In this document: piece after piece, positions 34,559 through 42,765 of the stretch
Position numbering within the stretch: position 1 is the stretch's first letter
Layout of the letters: each line of letters starts with the position of its first letter
DNA from: JAGOCV01 sp049445855
Lineage (GTDB): Bacteria > Pseudomonadota > Gammaproteobacteria > Burkholderiales > Burkholderiaceae_C
Assembly: GCF_049445855.1 (NCBI RefSeq)
Contig: NZ_JBMSDV010000004.1
Location: forward strand, 248,001 to 312,000
Reading direction: 5' to 3'
DNA length: 64,000 nucleotides
The notes under the pieces: generated by a model
The model's database searches: none
The model's input: the letters and a program-made list of their open reading frames with translations, nothing else
What the model was told of the DNA's origin: nothing
Made by a program: the position numbers and the translations under genes

Positions 34559-35623
34559 ATGGCACTAGTTTCGATGCGAGAGCTGCTCGACCACGCAGCC
34601 GAGAACGGCTACGGCATTCCCGCCTTCAACGTGAACAATCTCGAGCAGGTGCAGGCGGTCATGGAAGCGGCCAGGGAAACCGGCGCGCCGGTGATCCTGC
34701 AGGCCAGCGCCGGTGCGCGCAAGTACGCGGGCGAACCCTTCATCAAGCACCTGATCCAGGCCGCCGTCGAGATGTACCCGAACATTCCGCTGGTGATGCA
34801 CCAGGACCACGGCAGCTCACCGCAGGTGTGCCAGGGCGCGATCAACCTCGGGTTCGGCTCCGTCATGATGGACGGCTCGCTGATGGAAGATGCCAAGACG
34901 CCGGCCAGCTTCGACTACAACGTCGACGTGACCCGCCGCGTCGTCGAGATGGCGCACAAGGTGGGCGTCACCGTGGAAGGCGAGCTGGGCTGCCTGGGCA
35001 ACCTCGAAACCGGCGAGGCGGGCGAGGAAGACGGTGTCGGCGCCGAGGGCAAGCTGGACCACAGCCAGATGCTCACCGACCCCGAAGAAGCCGCCACCTT
35101 CGTCCAGGCCACGCAGCTGGACGCGTTGGCCATCGCCATCGGCACCAGCCACGGCGCCTACAAGTTCAGCCGCAAGCCCACGGGCGACATCCTGGCGATC
35201 TCGCGCGTGAAGGAAATCCACAAGCGCATTCCCAACACCCATCTGGTGATGCATGGCTCGTCTTCTGTGCCGCAGGAGCTGCTGGCCATCATCAACCAGT
35301 ACGGCGGCAAGATGAAGGAAACCTTCGGCGTCCCCGTCGAGGAAATCCAGGAAGCCATCAAGCACGGCGTGCGCAAGATCAACATCGACACCGACATCCG
35401 CCTGGCCATGACCGGCGCGGTACGCAAGTTCCTGGCCGAGAACCCCGACAAGTTCGACGCGCGCGAATGGCTCAAGCCCGCGCGTGAAGCCGCCAAGCAG
35501 GTCTGCAAGGCGCGCTACATCGAGTTCGGCTGCGAAGGCCAGGGCGCGAAGATCAAGGGCGAAAGCCTGCAGGTCGTGGCCGCGAAGTACGCCCGGGGCG
35601 AGCTCGCCCAGGTCGTCGCCTGA
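34559..35623 (+). CDS. fba: Fructose-bisphosphate aldolase, class II (Calvin-cycle subtype)
   Basis: Zinc-dependent aldolase that splits fructose 1,6-bisphosphate into the two triose phosphates. The product is 354 aa from the ATG at 34559. Zinc ligands and active-site sequence: LVMHQDHGSSPQVCQ, SVMMDGSLMEDAKT, TVEGELGCLGNLETGEAGEEDG, IAIGTSHGAYKF and LVMHGSSSVP. The long insertion after VEGELG and the NIDTDIRLAMTGAVRKF segment are typical of the CbbA-like subtype common in Burkholderiales. purC starts 9 bp after the stop codon, so sugar and purine genes may share a message here. Confidence 0.95.
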   Translation: MALVSMRELLDHAAENGYGIPAFNVNNLEQVQAVMEAARETGAPVILQASAGARKYAGEPFIKHLIQAAVEMYPNIPLVMHQDHGSSPQVCQGAINLGFGSVMMDGSLMEDAKTPASFDYNVDVTRRVVEMAHKVGVTVEGELGCLGNLETGEAGEEDGVGAEGKLDHSQMLTDPEEAATFVQATQLDALAIAIGTSHGAYKFSRKPTGDILAISRVKEIHKRIPNTHLVMHGSSSVPQELLAIINQYGGKMKETFGVPVEEIQEAIKHGVRKINIDTDIRLAMTGAVRKFLAENPDKFDAREWLKPAREAAKQVCKARYIEFGCEGQGAKIKGESLQVVAAKYARGELAQVVA

Positions 35624-35632
35624 GCGCGCGGC

Positions 35633-36541
35633 ATGAGTTCTTCCCTGCACACCTCCTCCCTCACCTCACTGCCACTGCTGGCGCGTGGCAAGGTGCGCGA
35701 CAACTACGCCGTGGGCGACGACCGCATCCTGATGGTGGCGAGCGACCGCATCAGCGCATTTGACGTCATCATGGGCGAGCCGATTCCCGGCAAGGGCGAA
35801 CTGCTCACGCAGATGGCCCTGTTCTGGTTCGACAAGCTCGGCCACATCTGCCCCAACCACCTGACCGGCGACGCGCCCGAGAGCGTGGTGTCGGCCGCCG
35901 AAATACCGCAGGTGCAAGGCCGCTCGATGCTGGTCAAGCGCCTCAAGCCCATCCCGGTGGAAGCCGTGGTGCGCGGCTATCTGGCCGGCAGTGGCTGGAA
36001 GGAATACCAGCAGGGCCAGTCGGTCTGTGGCGTGCCGCTGCCTGCGGGGCTGAGGAACGCGGACAAATTGCCCGAGCCGATCTTCACGCCCGCTGCCAAG
36101 GCTGCGGCAGGCGAGCACGACGAGAACATCAGCTACCAGCAGGTGGTGGATGTGGTCGGTGCCGACATGGCCGCGCAGATCCGCGACATCAGCATCGCCA
36201 TCTACAGGACGGCGGCGGAGTTCGCAGCCACCAAGGGCATCATCATTGCCGACACCAAGTTCGAGTTCGGCCTGGACGAGAAGGGCGCGCTGGTGCTGAT
36301 GGACGAGGTGCTCACGCCGGATTCGTCGCGCTACTGGCCGGCCGAAACGTATGCGAAGAGTGTGGCGGAAGGCATCAACCCGCCGAGCTACGACAAGCAG
36401 TACCTGCGCGACTGGCTCGAGGCCGTGCGCATCAACGGCAAGCCCTGGGACAAGACGCCGCCCGCGCCGCGCCTGCCCGATGAAGTGGTGAAGAAGACGG
36501 CGGACAAGTACCGAGAAGCGCTGACGCGGCTCACGGCCTGA
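35633..36541 (+). CDS. purC: SAICAR synthase
   Basis: Phosphoribosylaminoimidazole-succinocarboxamide synthase of purine biosynthesis, joining aspartate to CAIR with ATP. The product is 302 aa. Conserved sequence: ARGKVRDNYAVGDDRILMVASDRISAFDV, MLVKRLKPIPVEAVVRGYLAGSGWKEY, IIADTKFEFGLDE and DEVLTPDSSRYWPAE. The length matches the eukaryote-like longer form common in Burkholderiales. It is 9 bp downstream of fba. purE and purK, which make its substrate, follow about 1 kb later, separated by the opposite-strand cnoX-like gene. Its stop codon lies in one arm of a terminator-like hairpin. Confidence 0.96.
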   Translation: MSSSLHTSSLTSLPLLARGKVRDNYAVGDDRILMVASDRISAFDVIMGEPIPGKGELLTQMALFWFDKLGHICPNHLTGDAPESVVSAAEIPQVQGRSMLVKRLKPIPVEAVVRGYLAGSGWKEYQQGQSVCGVPLPAGLRNADKLPEPIFTPAAKAAAGEHDENISYQQVVDVVGADMAAQIRDISIAIYRTAAEFAATKGIIIADTKFEFGLDEKGALVLMDEVLTPDSSRYWPAETYAKSVAEGINPPSYDKQYLRDWLEAVRINGKPWDKTPPAPRLPDEVVKKTADKYREALTRLTA

Positions 36542-36556
36542 GCGCCGGTCGCTCAG
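36538..36556. terminator. Shared hairpin between convergent purC and cnoX-like genes
   Basis: CTGAGCG (36538-36544), loop CCGGT, CGCTCAG (36550-36556): a perfect 7-bp stem with a 5-nt loop. The purC stop codon (36539-36541) lies in the left arm and the stop codon of the opposing gene (36553-36555) in the right arm. This is a plausible bidirectional terminator, although no long T-tract follows on either strand. Confidence 0.5.
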
Positions 36557-37509
36557 TTCAGCATCATGCTGAGCTTGCGGCGGTAGCTGGACACCAGCGC
36601 CGCCTGCGGGTCTTCGGCCATCGCGGCCTTGCCCGTGAGTTCGATGCCGCCGGCCGTCTTACCCGGTGTTTCGGCCCCGGCCTTCGGCTTGGCCGGAGAC
36701 AGCAACTCCAGAATGGCGATGAAGGTCTTGCGCGGGGCTTCGTCGGCCCACTTCTTGTCGCGCATGATGATTTCAAGCAGCTCGTCCATCGCGGCGGTCC
36801 ATTCGCCGTGCGCCATGAGCACGCGGCTCTTGGCATAGCGGGCGTCGAAATCGCGCTTGTTGGCGGCGATCAGTTCGTCGAACTGCGCGGGCGACCAGCG
36901 GCCGCGCTTGTCCTGCTCCACGAACACCATGGCATCGAGCCACTGGGCCAGCGCGTCGAAGCGCAGCTGCTTGGGAATCTGCGCCATGGCCGGTGCCAGC
37001 GCGGCAGAGGCTTCCTCGAACTGGCCGGTCGCGATCAGCAACTGCACATATTCGAAGCGAACGTCGTCATTGGCCGGGTTGATGGCCAGCGCTTCCTGCA
37101 GCTTGGCGAGCGCCGCCGCCGTGTCGCCCGATTCGAGCAGCGCCTCGGCTTCGTCGCTGCCTGCTTCGGCCGCAAGTTCGTCTTCGCTGGGCAGATGCTT
37201 GTCCAGGAACTGCTTCACCTGCCCTTCGGGCATCGCGCCCATGAAACCATCGACCGGCTGGCCGTTCTTGAGCAGGATGCAGGTCGGGATGCTGCGGATG
37301 CCGAAGGCAGCAGCGATCTGCTGCTCGTCGTCGGAGTTGATCTTGACCAGCTTGAAGCGACCGGCGTAGTCGTTTTCGAGCTTCTCCAGGATGGGGCCGA
37401 TGGTCTTGCACGGGCCGCACCACGGGGCCCAGAAATCCACCAGCACCGGCGTGGTCATCGAGGCGGCAATGACCTCGGCTTCGAAATTTTCAATGGTGAC
37501 GTCGAGCAT
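36553..37509 (-). CDS. cnoX: CnoX/YbbN-like thioredoxin-TPR chaperone
   Basis: Thioredoxin-fold protein of 318 aa with tetratricopeptide repeats in its C-terminal half. The thioredoxin domain (1-108) has the active site WAPWCGPCK with both cysteines (C31 and C34) and the cis-proline region IRSIPTCILLKNG. TPR-like helices follow from about residue 118 (AEALLESGDTAAALAKLQEALAINPAND). E. coli CnoX is a chaperone-holdase that works with GroEL and lacks the CxxC cysteine pair. This protein keeps both cysteines and so may also act as a disulfide reductase, as reported for some alphaproteobacterial homologues. It sits between purC and purE on the opposite strand. Confidence 0.9.
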   Translation of the reverse strand: MLDVTIENFEAEVIAASMTTPVLVDFWAPWCGPCKTIGPILEKLENDYAGRFKLVKINSDDEQQIAAAFGIRSIPTCILLKNGQPVDGFMGAMPEGQVKQFLDKHLPSEDELAAEAGSDEAEALLESGDTAAALAKLQEALAINPANDDVRFEYVQLLIATGQFEEASAALAPAMAQIPKQLRFDALAQWLDAMVFVEQDKRGRWSPAQFDELIAANKRDFDARYAKSRVLMAHGEWTAAMDELLEIIMRDKKWADEAPRKTFIAILELLSPAKPKAGAETPGKTAGGIELTGKAAMAEDPQAALVSSYRRKLSMMLN

Positions 37510-37544
37510 GGGGCTTCAGGTCGGGGCTAAAAAGTAAAATTCAA

Positions 37545-37568
37545 ACTTCAACTTGGACTTCAACTCGG
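37545..37568. repeat. Tandem 12-bp repeat in the cnoX-purE gap
   Basis: ACTTCAACTTGG and ACTTCAACTCGG stand directly in tandem (11 of 12 bases identical). They lie in the 86-bp AT-rich gap between the divergent cnoX-like and purE genes, 27 bp before the purE start. This is a candidate binding site, though the exact factor is unknown. Confidence 0.5.
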
Positions 37569-37595
37569 ATAAATGGCCGCCGCGCAAGGGCGGAC

Positions 37596-38105
37596 ATGTC
37601 CCCCCGCACTATGACCCAGATCCTCGTCGGTGTCGTCATGGGTTCCAGTTCCGACTGGGACACCATGCAGCACGCAGTCCAGATTTTGCAGGAGTTCGGC
37701 ATCGCCCATGAGGCGAAGGTCGTTTCCGCGCACCGCATGCCGGACGACATGTTCGCCTACGCCGAGGCCGCCGCCGGGCGCGGTTTGCGCGCGATCATCG
37801 CCGGCGCAGGCGGCGCGGCGCATCTGCCGGGCATGCTGGCGTCCAAGACCACGGTGCCGGTGCTGGGCGTGCCGGTGGCCAGCCGGCACCTGCAGGGGGT
37901 GGATTCGCTGCACAGCATCGTGCAGATGCCCAAGGGCGTGCCGGTGGCCACGTTCGCCATCGGCAATGCGGGTGCGGCCAACGCGGCGCTGTTCGCGGTG
38001 GCGATGCTCGCGACAGGCGACGCGCCGCTGCGCACGCAACTCGACACCTTCCGCGCCCGCCAGACCGAAGCCGCCCGCGCGATGACGCTGCCGCCCGCCG
38101 CATGA
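37596..38105 (+). CDS. purE: PurE, N5-CAIR mutase
   Basis: N5-carboxyaminoimidazole ribonucleotide mutase of purine biosynthesis. The product is 169 aa. Signature sequence: VGVVMGSSSDWDTMQHA, KVVSAHRMPDDMFAYAE, AIIAGAGGAAHLPGMLASKT, PVLGVPVASRHLQGVDSL and QMPKGVPVATFAIGNAGAANAAL, which together carry the class I active-site serine and histidine. The ATG at 37596 and the in-frame one five codons later are both possible. Its stop overlaps the purK start (ATGA at 38102), so the two subunits of this step are coupled. The upstream gap has an unusual tandem repeat. Confidence 0.96.
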   Translation: MSPRTMTQILVGVVMGSSSDWDTMQHAVQILQEFGIAHEAKVVSAHRMPDDMFAYAEAAAGRGLRAIIAGAGGAAHLPGMLASKTTVPVLGVPVASRHLQGVDSLHSIVQMPKGVPVATFAIGNAGAANAALFAVAMLATGDAPLRTQLDTFRARQTEAARAMTLPPAA

Positions 38106-39277
38106 CGCAGCCGATCCTGCCGGGCGTGAACCGGGAAACGACGCTGGGCGTCATGGGTGGCGGCCAGCTGGGCCGCATGTTCGTGCATGCCGCGCAGCAG
38201 ATGGGCTATTTCACGGCGGTGCTCGATCCGGACGAGGTGTCACCCGCCGGCCGCGTGAGCCATCACCACATCCGCACGCCCTACACGGACGAAGCCGGCC
38301 TCGCGAAGCTCGCGGAAGTCAGCGTGGCCGTGACCACCGAATTCGAGAACGTGCCGGCGCCCGCGCTGGAAAAGCTGGCGGCCAGCGTGCCGGTGGCGCC
38401 TGGTGCCGCCGCCGTTGCCATCGCGCAGGACCGTGCGAAGGAGAAGGCGCACTTCGTGAAGTGCGGCGTGCCGTGCGCGCCCTATCTCGTCATCGAGACG
38501 CAGCAGCAGCTCGACGCAGCCGACGACGTTCTGCTGCCCGGCATCCTCAAGACCGCGCGCATGGGTTACGACGGCAAGGGGCAGATCCGTGTGAAGACGC
38601 GGCAGGAACTCGTGGCCGCGTGGAACCAGCTCAAGCAGGTGCCCTGCGTGCTGGAGCAGATGCTGCCGCTGGCCGCCGAATGCTCGGTCATCGTCGCGCG
38701 TGGCGCAGACGGGCAGATGGTGAATTTCCCGCCGCAGCTCAACGAGCACCGCGACGGCATCCTGGCCGTCACGCAGGTGTTCGACGGCAACATCGATCCG
38801 CTGATCGCGCAGCGTGCCGTTGCCGCGGCGCGCGCGGTGGCCGAGGGGCTGGACTATGTCGGCGTGCTGTGCATCGAGTTCTTCGTGCTCGGCGACGGCA
38901 GTCTCGTCGTGAACGAGATGGCCCCGCGCCCGCACAACAGCGGCCACTACACCATGGACGCCTGTGACGTGTCGCAGTTCGACCTCCAGGTGCGTACGCT
39001 CGCCGGCCTGCCGCTGGTGCAGCCGCGCCAGCACAGCCCCGCCATCATGCTCAACCTGCTGGGCGACCTGTGGTTCCCGGGGGCAGGCGATGAGACGCGC
39101 ACACCGCCGTGGGATGCGGTGCTCGCGCTGCCCGGCATGCACCTGCACCTGTACGGCAAGGTCGAGGCGCGTCGCGGCCGGAAGATGGGCCACCTCAACA
39201 TCACCGGCAACACGCCGGCCGACGTGCGCGCGAATGCGCTGAAGGCGGCGCAATTGCTGGGCATCGCGCCCTTCTGA
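38102..39277 (+). CDS. purK: PurK, N5-CAIR synthetase
   Basis: ATP-grasp enzyme that carboxylates AIR to N5-CAIR, the substrate of PurE. The product is 391 aa. Sequence landmarks: TLGVMGGGQLGRMFVHAAQQMG at the N-terminus, TTEFENVPAPAL, ILKTARMGYDGKGQ, and the ATP-grasp metal segment FFVLGDGSLVVNEMAPRPHNSGHYT. The C-terminal domain ends with AQLLGIAPF. The start overlaps purE by 4 bp. The tsaC-type gene follows after 21 bp. Together with purC upstream this gives three consecutive steps of the pathway in about 3.6 kb. Confidence 0.96.
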   Translation: MTQPILPGVNRETTLGVMGGGQLGRMFVHAAQQMGYFTAVLDPDEVSPAGRVSHHHIRTPYTDEAGLAKLAEVSVAVTTEFENVPAPALEKLAASVPVAPGAAAVAIAQDRAKEKAHFVKCGVPCAPYLVIETQQQLDAADDVLLPGILKTARMGYDGKGQIRVKTRQELVAAWNQLKQVPCVLEQMLPLAAECSVIVARGADGQMVNFPPQLNEHRDGILAVTQVFDGNIDPLIAQRAVAAARAVAEGLDYVGVLCIEFFVLGDGSLVVNEMAPRPHNSGHYTMDACDVSQFDLQVRTLAGLPLVQPRQHSPAIMLNLLGDLWFPGAGDETRTPPWDAVLALPGMHLHLYGKVEARRGRKMGHLNITGNTPADVRANALKAAQLLGIAPF

Positions 39278-39298
39278 CGCGCGGCGCACGGACCACCC

Positions 39299-40291
39299 AT
39301 GCTGCTGGACGGCCGCAAGCCCGCCGACATCGAAACTGCCGCGCAGATCCTGCGTGATGGCCGCCTGCTCGCGTTTCCCACCGAGACGGTCTACGGCCTC
39401 GGCGCGGACGCGTCGAGCGACACTGCCGTGGCTGCGATCTTCGATGCCAAAGGCCGGCCCAAAGACCATCCGCTGATCGTGCACGTCGCTTCGCCTGCGG
39501 CGGTGCCCGAGTTCGCGGCCAGCGTTCCTGATTTCGCGCAGAAGCTCATTGACGCCCTCTGGCCCGGGCCGCTCACGCTCATCCTGCCGCGTCGCGACGG
39601 TGTGGCGGCTGCGGCTGCCGGCGGGCAGGCCTCCATCGGCCTGCGCTGCCCCTCGCATCCGGTCGCGCTGGCGCTGCTCGAGGCCAGTGCGGCACTTGGC
39701 GTGCATGGCGTCGCGGGACCGAGCGCCAACCGCTTCGGCCGCGTGAGCCCGACCACGGCGGCGCATGTGCAGTCCGAGTTCGGGGACGCCGTCGCGGTGC
39801 TCGATGGCGGGCCGTGCGACGTGGGCATCGAATCGGCCATCGTCGACTGCACGCGCGGCGTGCCGGTGCTGCTGAGACCGGGCGTGCTCACGCGCGCACG
39901 GATCGAACATGCGCTGGGCCAGCCACTGGTCGGGCCGGAAGAATTCCTGGCGGAAGACGCGCCGCGCGCTTCCGGCACGCTGGAGTCGCACTACGCGCCC
40001 AATGCGCGCGTGCGCTTGATGGACGCCAAGGCGCTGCAGGCCGCGCTGAACGTGCTGGGCAGCGACGCGGCGCACATCGCGGTCTGGTCGCGCGTGATCC
40101 TGCGCAGCAGCTCCAGCCGCATCATCCGTCGCCGCATGCCCGACGACGCGGTGGCGGCGGCGCAGCAACTCTTCGGTGTGCTGCGCGAATTCGACACGCA
40201 GGGCGTGAAGCTGATCTGGGTAGAGACGCCGCCGCTCGATGCGGAGTGGGACGGCGTGCGCGACCGCCTGCAGCGCGCGGCCGCTTCCTGA
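39299..40291 (+). CDS. tsaC: Threonylcarbamoyl-AMP synthase (Sua5-type TsaC)
   Basis: Makes threonylcarbamoyl-AMP from threonine, bicarbonate and ATP, the first step of t6A modification of ANN-decoding tRNAs. The product is 330 aa, the longer Sua5 form: a YrdC domain (about 10-200; LLAFPTETVYGLGADA, AKGRPKDHPLIVH, GPSANRFGRVSPT) plus a C-terminal Sua5 domain (about 215-330; FDTQGVKLIWVETPPLD) joined by a linker with SGTLESHYAPN. The partner gene tsaB lies 2.5 kb downstream on the same strand, past dacB and a DMT gene. It is 21 bp after purK and likely co-transcribed. Confidence 0.92.
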   Translation: MLLDGRKPADIETAAQILRDGRLLAFPTETVYGLGADASSDTAVAAIFDAKGRPKDHPLIVHVASPAAVPEFAASVPDFAQKLIDALWPGPLTLILPRRDGVAAAAAGGQASIGLRCPSHPVALALLEASAALGVHGVAGPSANRFGRVSPTTAAHVQSEFGDAVAVLDGGPCDVGIESAIVDCTRGVPVLLRPGVLTRARIEHALGQPLVGPEEFLAEDAPRASGTLESHYAPNARVRLMDAKALQAALNVLGSDAAHIAVWSRVILRSSSSRIIRRRMPDDAVAAAQQLFGVLREFDTQGVKLIWVETPPLDAEWDGVRDRLQRAAAS

Positions 40292-40317
40292 AGCCCTTCC
40301 GGCCGGCTCTCAGGGCT
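40292..40317. terminator. Weak hairpin between tsaC and dacB ends
   Basis: AGCCCT (40292-40297) and AGGGCT (40312-40317) form a 6-bp stem whose 14-nt loop contains the palindrome CCGGCCGG. It covers the convergent junction and overlaps the dacB stop codon. There is no T-tract. Confidence 0.3.
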
Positions 40318-41746
40318 GGTCGCGCGCGACCCAGTCCACCAGCGCGTCGATCGCGGGCCGCACCGCCGGCGCGTTCGGATGGTTGGCGATCATCACGACC
40401 ACGTAGCGTCGTCCACTGGCTGCATGCACGTAGCCGGCGACCCCGGACGAGTCACGCAGCGTGCCCGTTTTCAGATGCGCTGCGCCGATGGACTTCGCAC
40501 GGCTGCGGCGCATGGTGCCGTCCACGCCGGTGATGGGCAGCGACGACATCAGCTCCGGCATGACGGGGGAAGCCCATGCGGCCAGCAGCAGGCGCGCGAG
40601 ACCTTGCGCACTGATGCGTTCACTGCGCGAGAGGCCCGAGCCGTTGTCCATCACGGGCATATCAGCCGCGCCGAAGCGCTCGCTCCACCACTGGCGGATC
40701 ACGTCGCGCGAATTTTCCAGCGTGCCGCGCCCGCGCGCCTGCAGGCTCAGCGTCAGAAAGAGCTGCTGCGCCATCACGTTGTTGCTGTACTTGTTGATGT
40801 CGCGGATGACTTCGCCGAGCAGCGGCGAGCCGACTTCGAACGCGGGCTTGAGCCCGGCGGGTACCGGTCCTTCGCGCACCACGCCACGCAATGCGCCGCC
40901 GAGGTCCCGCCACATGCCTTCCACCGCGCGCGTGGCGTAGCTGCGCGGCTCCACATAGGCCACGGGCCACACGCGTTCGCCGCAGGTCGCCGGGTACCCG
41001 CCGAGGAAGCGGATGCGCGACGGGTCCGCGAAGTCGGCACGCAGCGCGCCGCGCCAGTCGCCGCAGGCTTCGAGCGTGAGCGGCACGGTGGCGGGCATCT
41101 GGACGCCGGCCAGCGGGGGTTCGTACTGCACCTGCGCCACGTTGGCATTGCGGTCCGGCACGAAGGTCATCACGACCGACTTGTAGTTCAGCAGCAGCGC
41201 GTCGGGCGAGGCGTTGTAGGGCCGCAGCGGTTCGCCGTCGAACGCGCCCGGGTCCTGCTCGGGCACGTCGAAGGCGCTGCGATCCAGCACGATGTCGCCC
41301 GCGATGCTGCGGATGCCCAGGCCCTGCACCCGGCGCAGCAGCAGCCAGACGCGCTCGACCACCAGCTTCGGGTCGCCCTGGCCGCGGATGTACAGGTTGC
41401 CGTTGAGCGTGCCGTTCTGCACCGGGCCGTCGATGTACACCGGCGTCTGCCAGCTGAAGGCCGGGCCGAGCTGGTCGAGCGCGGCGTAAGTGGTGACGAG
41501 CTTCATCACGGAGGCCGGATTCACCGGCACCTGCGCCCGGTGCGACAGGCGCGGCGGCGTCCTGCCATCGGCATCGGTCACCAGCACGGTCACGGCTTCG
41601 ATGGGGAGTTTCGCGCGGGCGAGCGCCGCGCTGACTTCCGCGGGAAGCTGCGCCGGCATGACGGGGGAAGCGGTTTGCGCGTGGGCTGCAGCGGCGAACG
41701 CGATGGTCAGCGCGAGCCACAGGCGGGCAAGGTGGCGGAAATTCAT
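40310..41746 (-). CDS. dacB: D-alanyl-D-alanine carboxypeptidase/endopeptidase (PBP4)
   Basis: Class C penicillin-binding protein of 478 aa that trims or opens peptide cross-links in peptidoglycan. The ATG at 41746 gives a signal peptide cut near residue 23 (LALTIAFAAAAHAQ). The three active-site motifs are present: SxxK in NPASVMKLVTT, SxN in KYSNNVMAQQ and KTG in AHLKTGTLRDSSG. The YNASPDALLLNYKSV block of domain II is typical of PBP4. Length is normal. It converges on tsaC and is divergent from a DMT transporter gene across a 43-bp gap with a symmetric promoter-like arrangement. Upstream in-frame codons cross that gap and were rejected. Confidence 0.94.
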   Translation of the reverse strand: MNFRHLARLWLALTIAFAAAAHAQTASPVMPAQLPAEVSAALARAKLPIEAVTVLVTDADGRTPPRLSHRAQVPVNPASVMKLVTTYAALDQLGPAFSWQTPVYIDGPVQNGTLNGNLYIRGQGDPKLVVERVWLLLRRVQGLGIRSIAGDIVLDRSAFDVPEQDPGAFDGEPLRPYNASPDALLLNYKSVVMTFVPDRNANVAQVQYEPPLAGVQMPATVPLTLEACGDWRGALRADFADPSRIRFLGGYPATCGERVWPVAYVEPRSYATRAVEGMWRDLGGALRGVVREGPVPAGLKPAFEVGSPLLGEVIRDINKYSNNVMAQQLFLTLSLQARGRGTLENSRDVIRQWWSERFGAADMPVMDNGSGLSRSERISAQGLARLLLAAWASPVMPELMSSLPITGVDGTMRRSRAKSIGAAHLKTGTLRDSSGVAGYVHAASGRRYVVVMIANHPNAPAVRPAIDALVDWVARDQP

Positions 41747-41751
41747 GGCCG

Positions 41752-41784
41752 GATTATCGGGCGACCCCATGGGGCGGGATAATC
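41752..41784. promoter_or_regulatory. Symmetric divergent promoter of dacB and the DMT gene
   Basis: GATTATC (41752-41758) and GATAATC (41778-41784) are inverted repeats around the palindrome CCCCATGGGG (41765-41774). Read outward, each repeat gives the -10-like hexamer GATAAT ending 6 nt before a start codon: 41746 for dacB and 41790 for the DMT gene. Both messages would be leaderless or nearly so. Confidence 0.5.
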
Positions 41785-41789
41785 GGAGG

Positions 41790-42764
41790 ATGCGCCCGCC
41801 CTCCAGGCCCGTCGGCATCACCGCCGCCGTGGTCACCGTCCTTGTCTGGACCTCCTTCATCGTCATTGCCCGTGCCTCGGCCCAGCGGACGCTCAATCCG
41901 TTCGATCTGGCCTACCTGCGCATCCTGGGCGCGGCCATCGTGCTGCTGCCCTGGGGCGCCTGGATGGTCCGCCGGCGCGGGTTGCAGGGCTGGCTGGGCG
42001 TGTCGCCGCTGCCGCTGCGGCTCACGGCGCTCCTCGGCTTCTTCGGCGGGTTCCTGTACGCGCTGCTGGCTTACGCTGGTTTCTTCTTCGCGCCGGCGGC
42101 GCACGGCTCGGTGCTGATGCCCGGCAGCCTGCCGCTGTGGACCACCTTGCTGGCCATGTTGCTGCTGGGCGAGCGCATCTCCTCCACGCGCGGCATCGGG
42201 GTCGGCTTCATCGTGGCGGGCGGCCTGCTGGTGGGCGGCGGCAGCCTGCTGCAGGCTTTCTCCGGCGGCAGCGGCATGTGGCGCGGCGACCTGCTTTTCA
42301 TGTGCGCGTCCTTCTGCTGGGCCACCTACACCGTGCTGGCGCGCAAGTACGCGCTCGATGCGGTGCAGGCGACCATCGCCATCATCACCTTCGCATTCGT
42401 CGTCTACGTGCCCGCCTACACCGCGCTCGTGCTGCTGGACGCCGTGCCCAGCCAGCTGCTGCGTGCGCCCACGGGCGAAATCGTGTTCCAGCTGATTTTC
42501 CAGGGGCTCGGTTCGGTGGTGATCTCGGGCATCACGTTCACGACCATGGTGCAGTACTTCGGCCCGGTGCGCTCGACCATGATCACCGCGTTCGTTCCCG
42601 GCATGTCGGCGCTGGGCGCGGTGATCTTCCTGGGCGAGCCGCTGTACTGGAACCTGCTGGCAGGCCTCGCGCTCGCGACGGTGGGCATTTTGTTCGGCGT
42701 GCGTGCATCGCGCGGCAACGGCAGTGCCGAAGCCATCCCGACTGCAGACGGCGCGAGGCCCTGA
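41790..42764 (+). CDS. DMT/EamA-family transporter
   Basis: Inner-membrane transporter of 324 aa from the ATG at 41790; an in-frame ATG at 41769 is possible but lies inside the promoter-like dyad. It has about ten helices in two EamA repeats: the first starts ITAAVVTVLVWTSFIVIARAS and includes LLAMLLLGERISSTRGIGVGF; the second includes DLLFMCASFCWATYTVLARKY and FLGEPLYWNLLAGLALATVGI. Substrate is unknown: members export amino acids, drugs or other metabolites. It is divergent from dacB and 1 bp upstream of the tsaB-type gene. Confidence 0.85.
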   Translation: MRPPSRPVGITAAVVTVLVWTSFIVIARASAQRTLNPFDLAYLRILGAAIVLLPWGAWMVRRRGLQGWLGVSPLPLRLTALLGFFGGFLYALLAYAGFFFAPAAHGSVLMPGSLPLWTTLLAMLLLGERISSTRGIGVGFIVAGGLLVGGGSLLQAFSGGSGMWRGDLLFMCASFCWATYTVLARKYALDAVQATIAIITFAFVVYVPAYTALVLLDAVPSQLLRAPTGEIVFQLIFQGLGSVVISGITFTTMVQYFGPVRSTMITAFVPGMSALGAVIFLGEPLYWNLLAGLALATVGILFGVRASRGNGSAEAIPTADGARP

Positions 42765-42765
42765 C

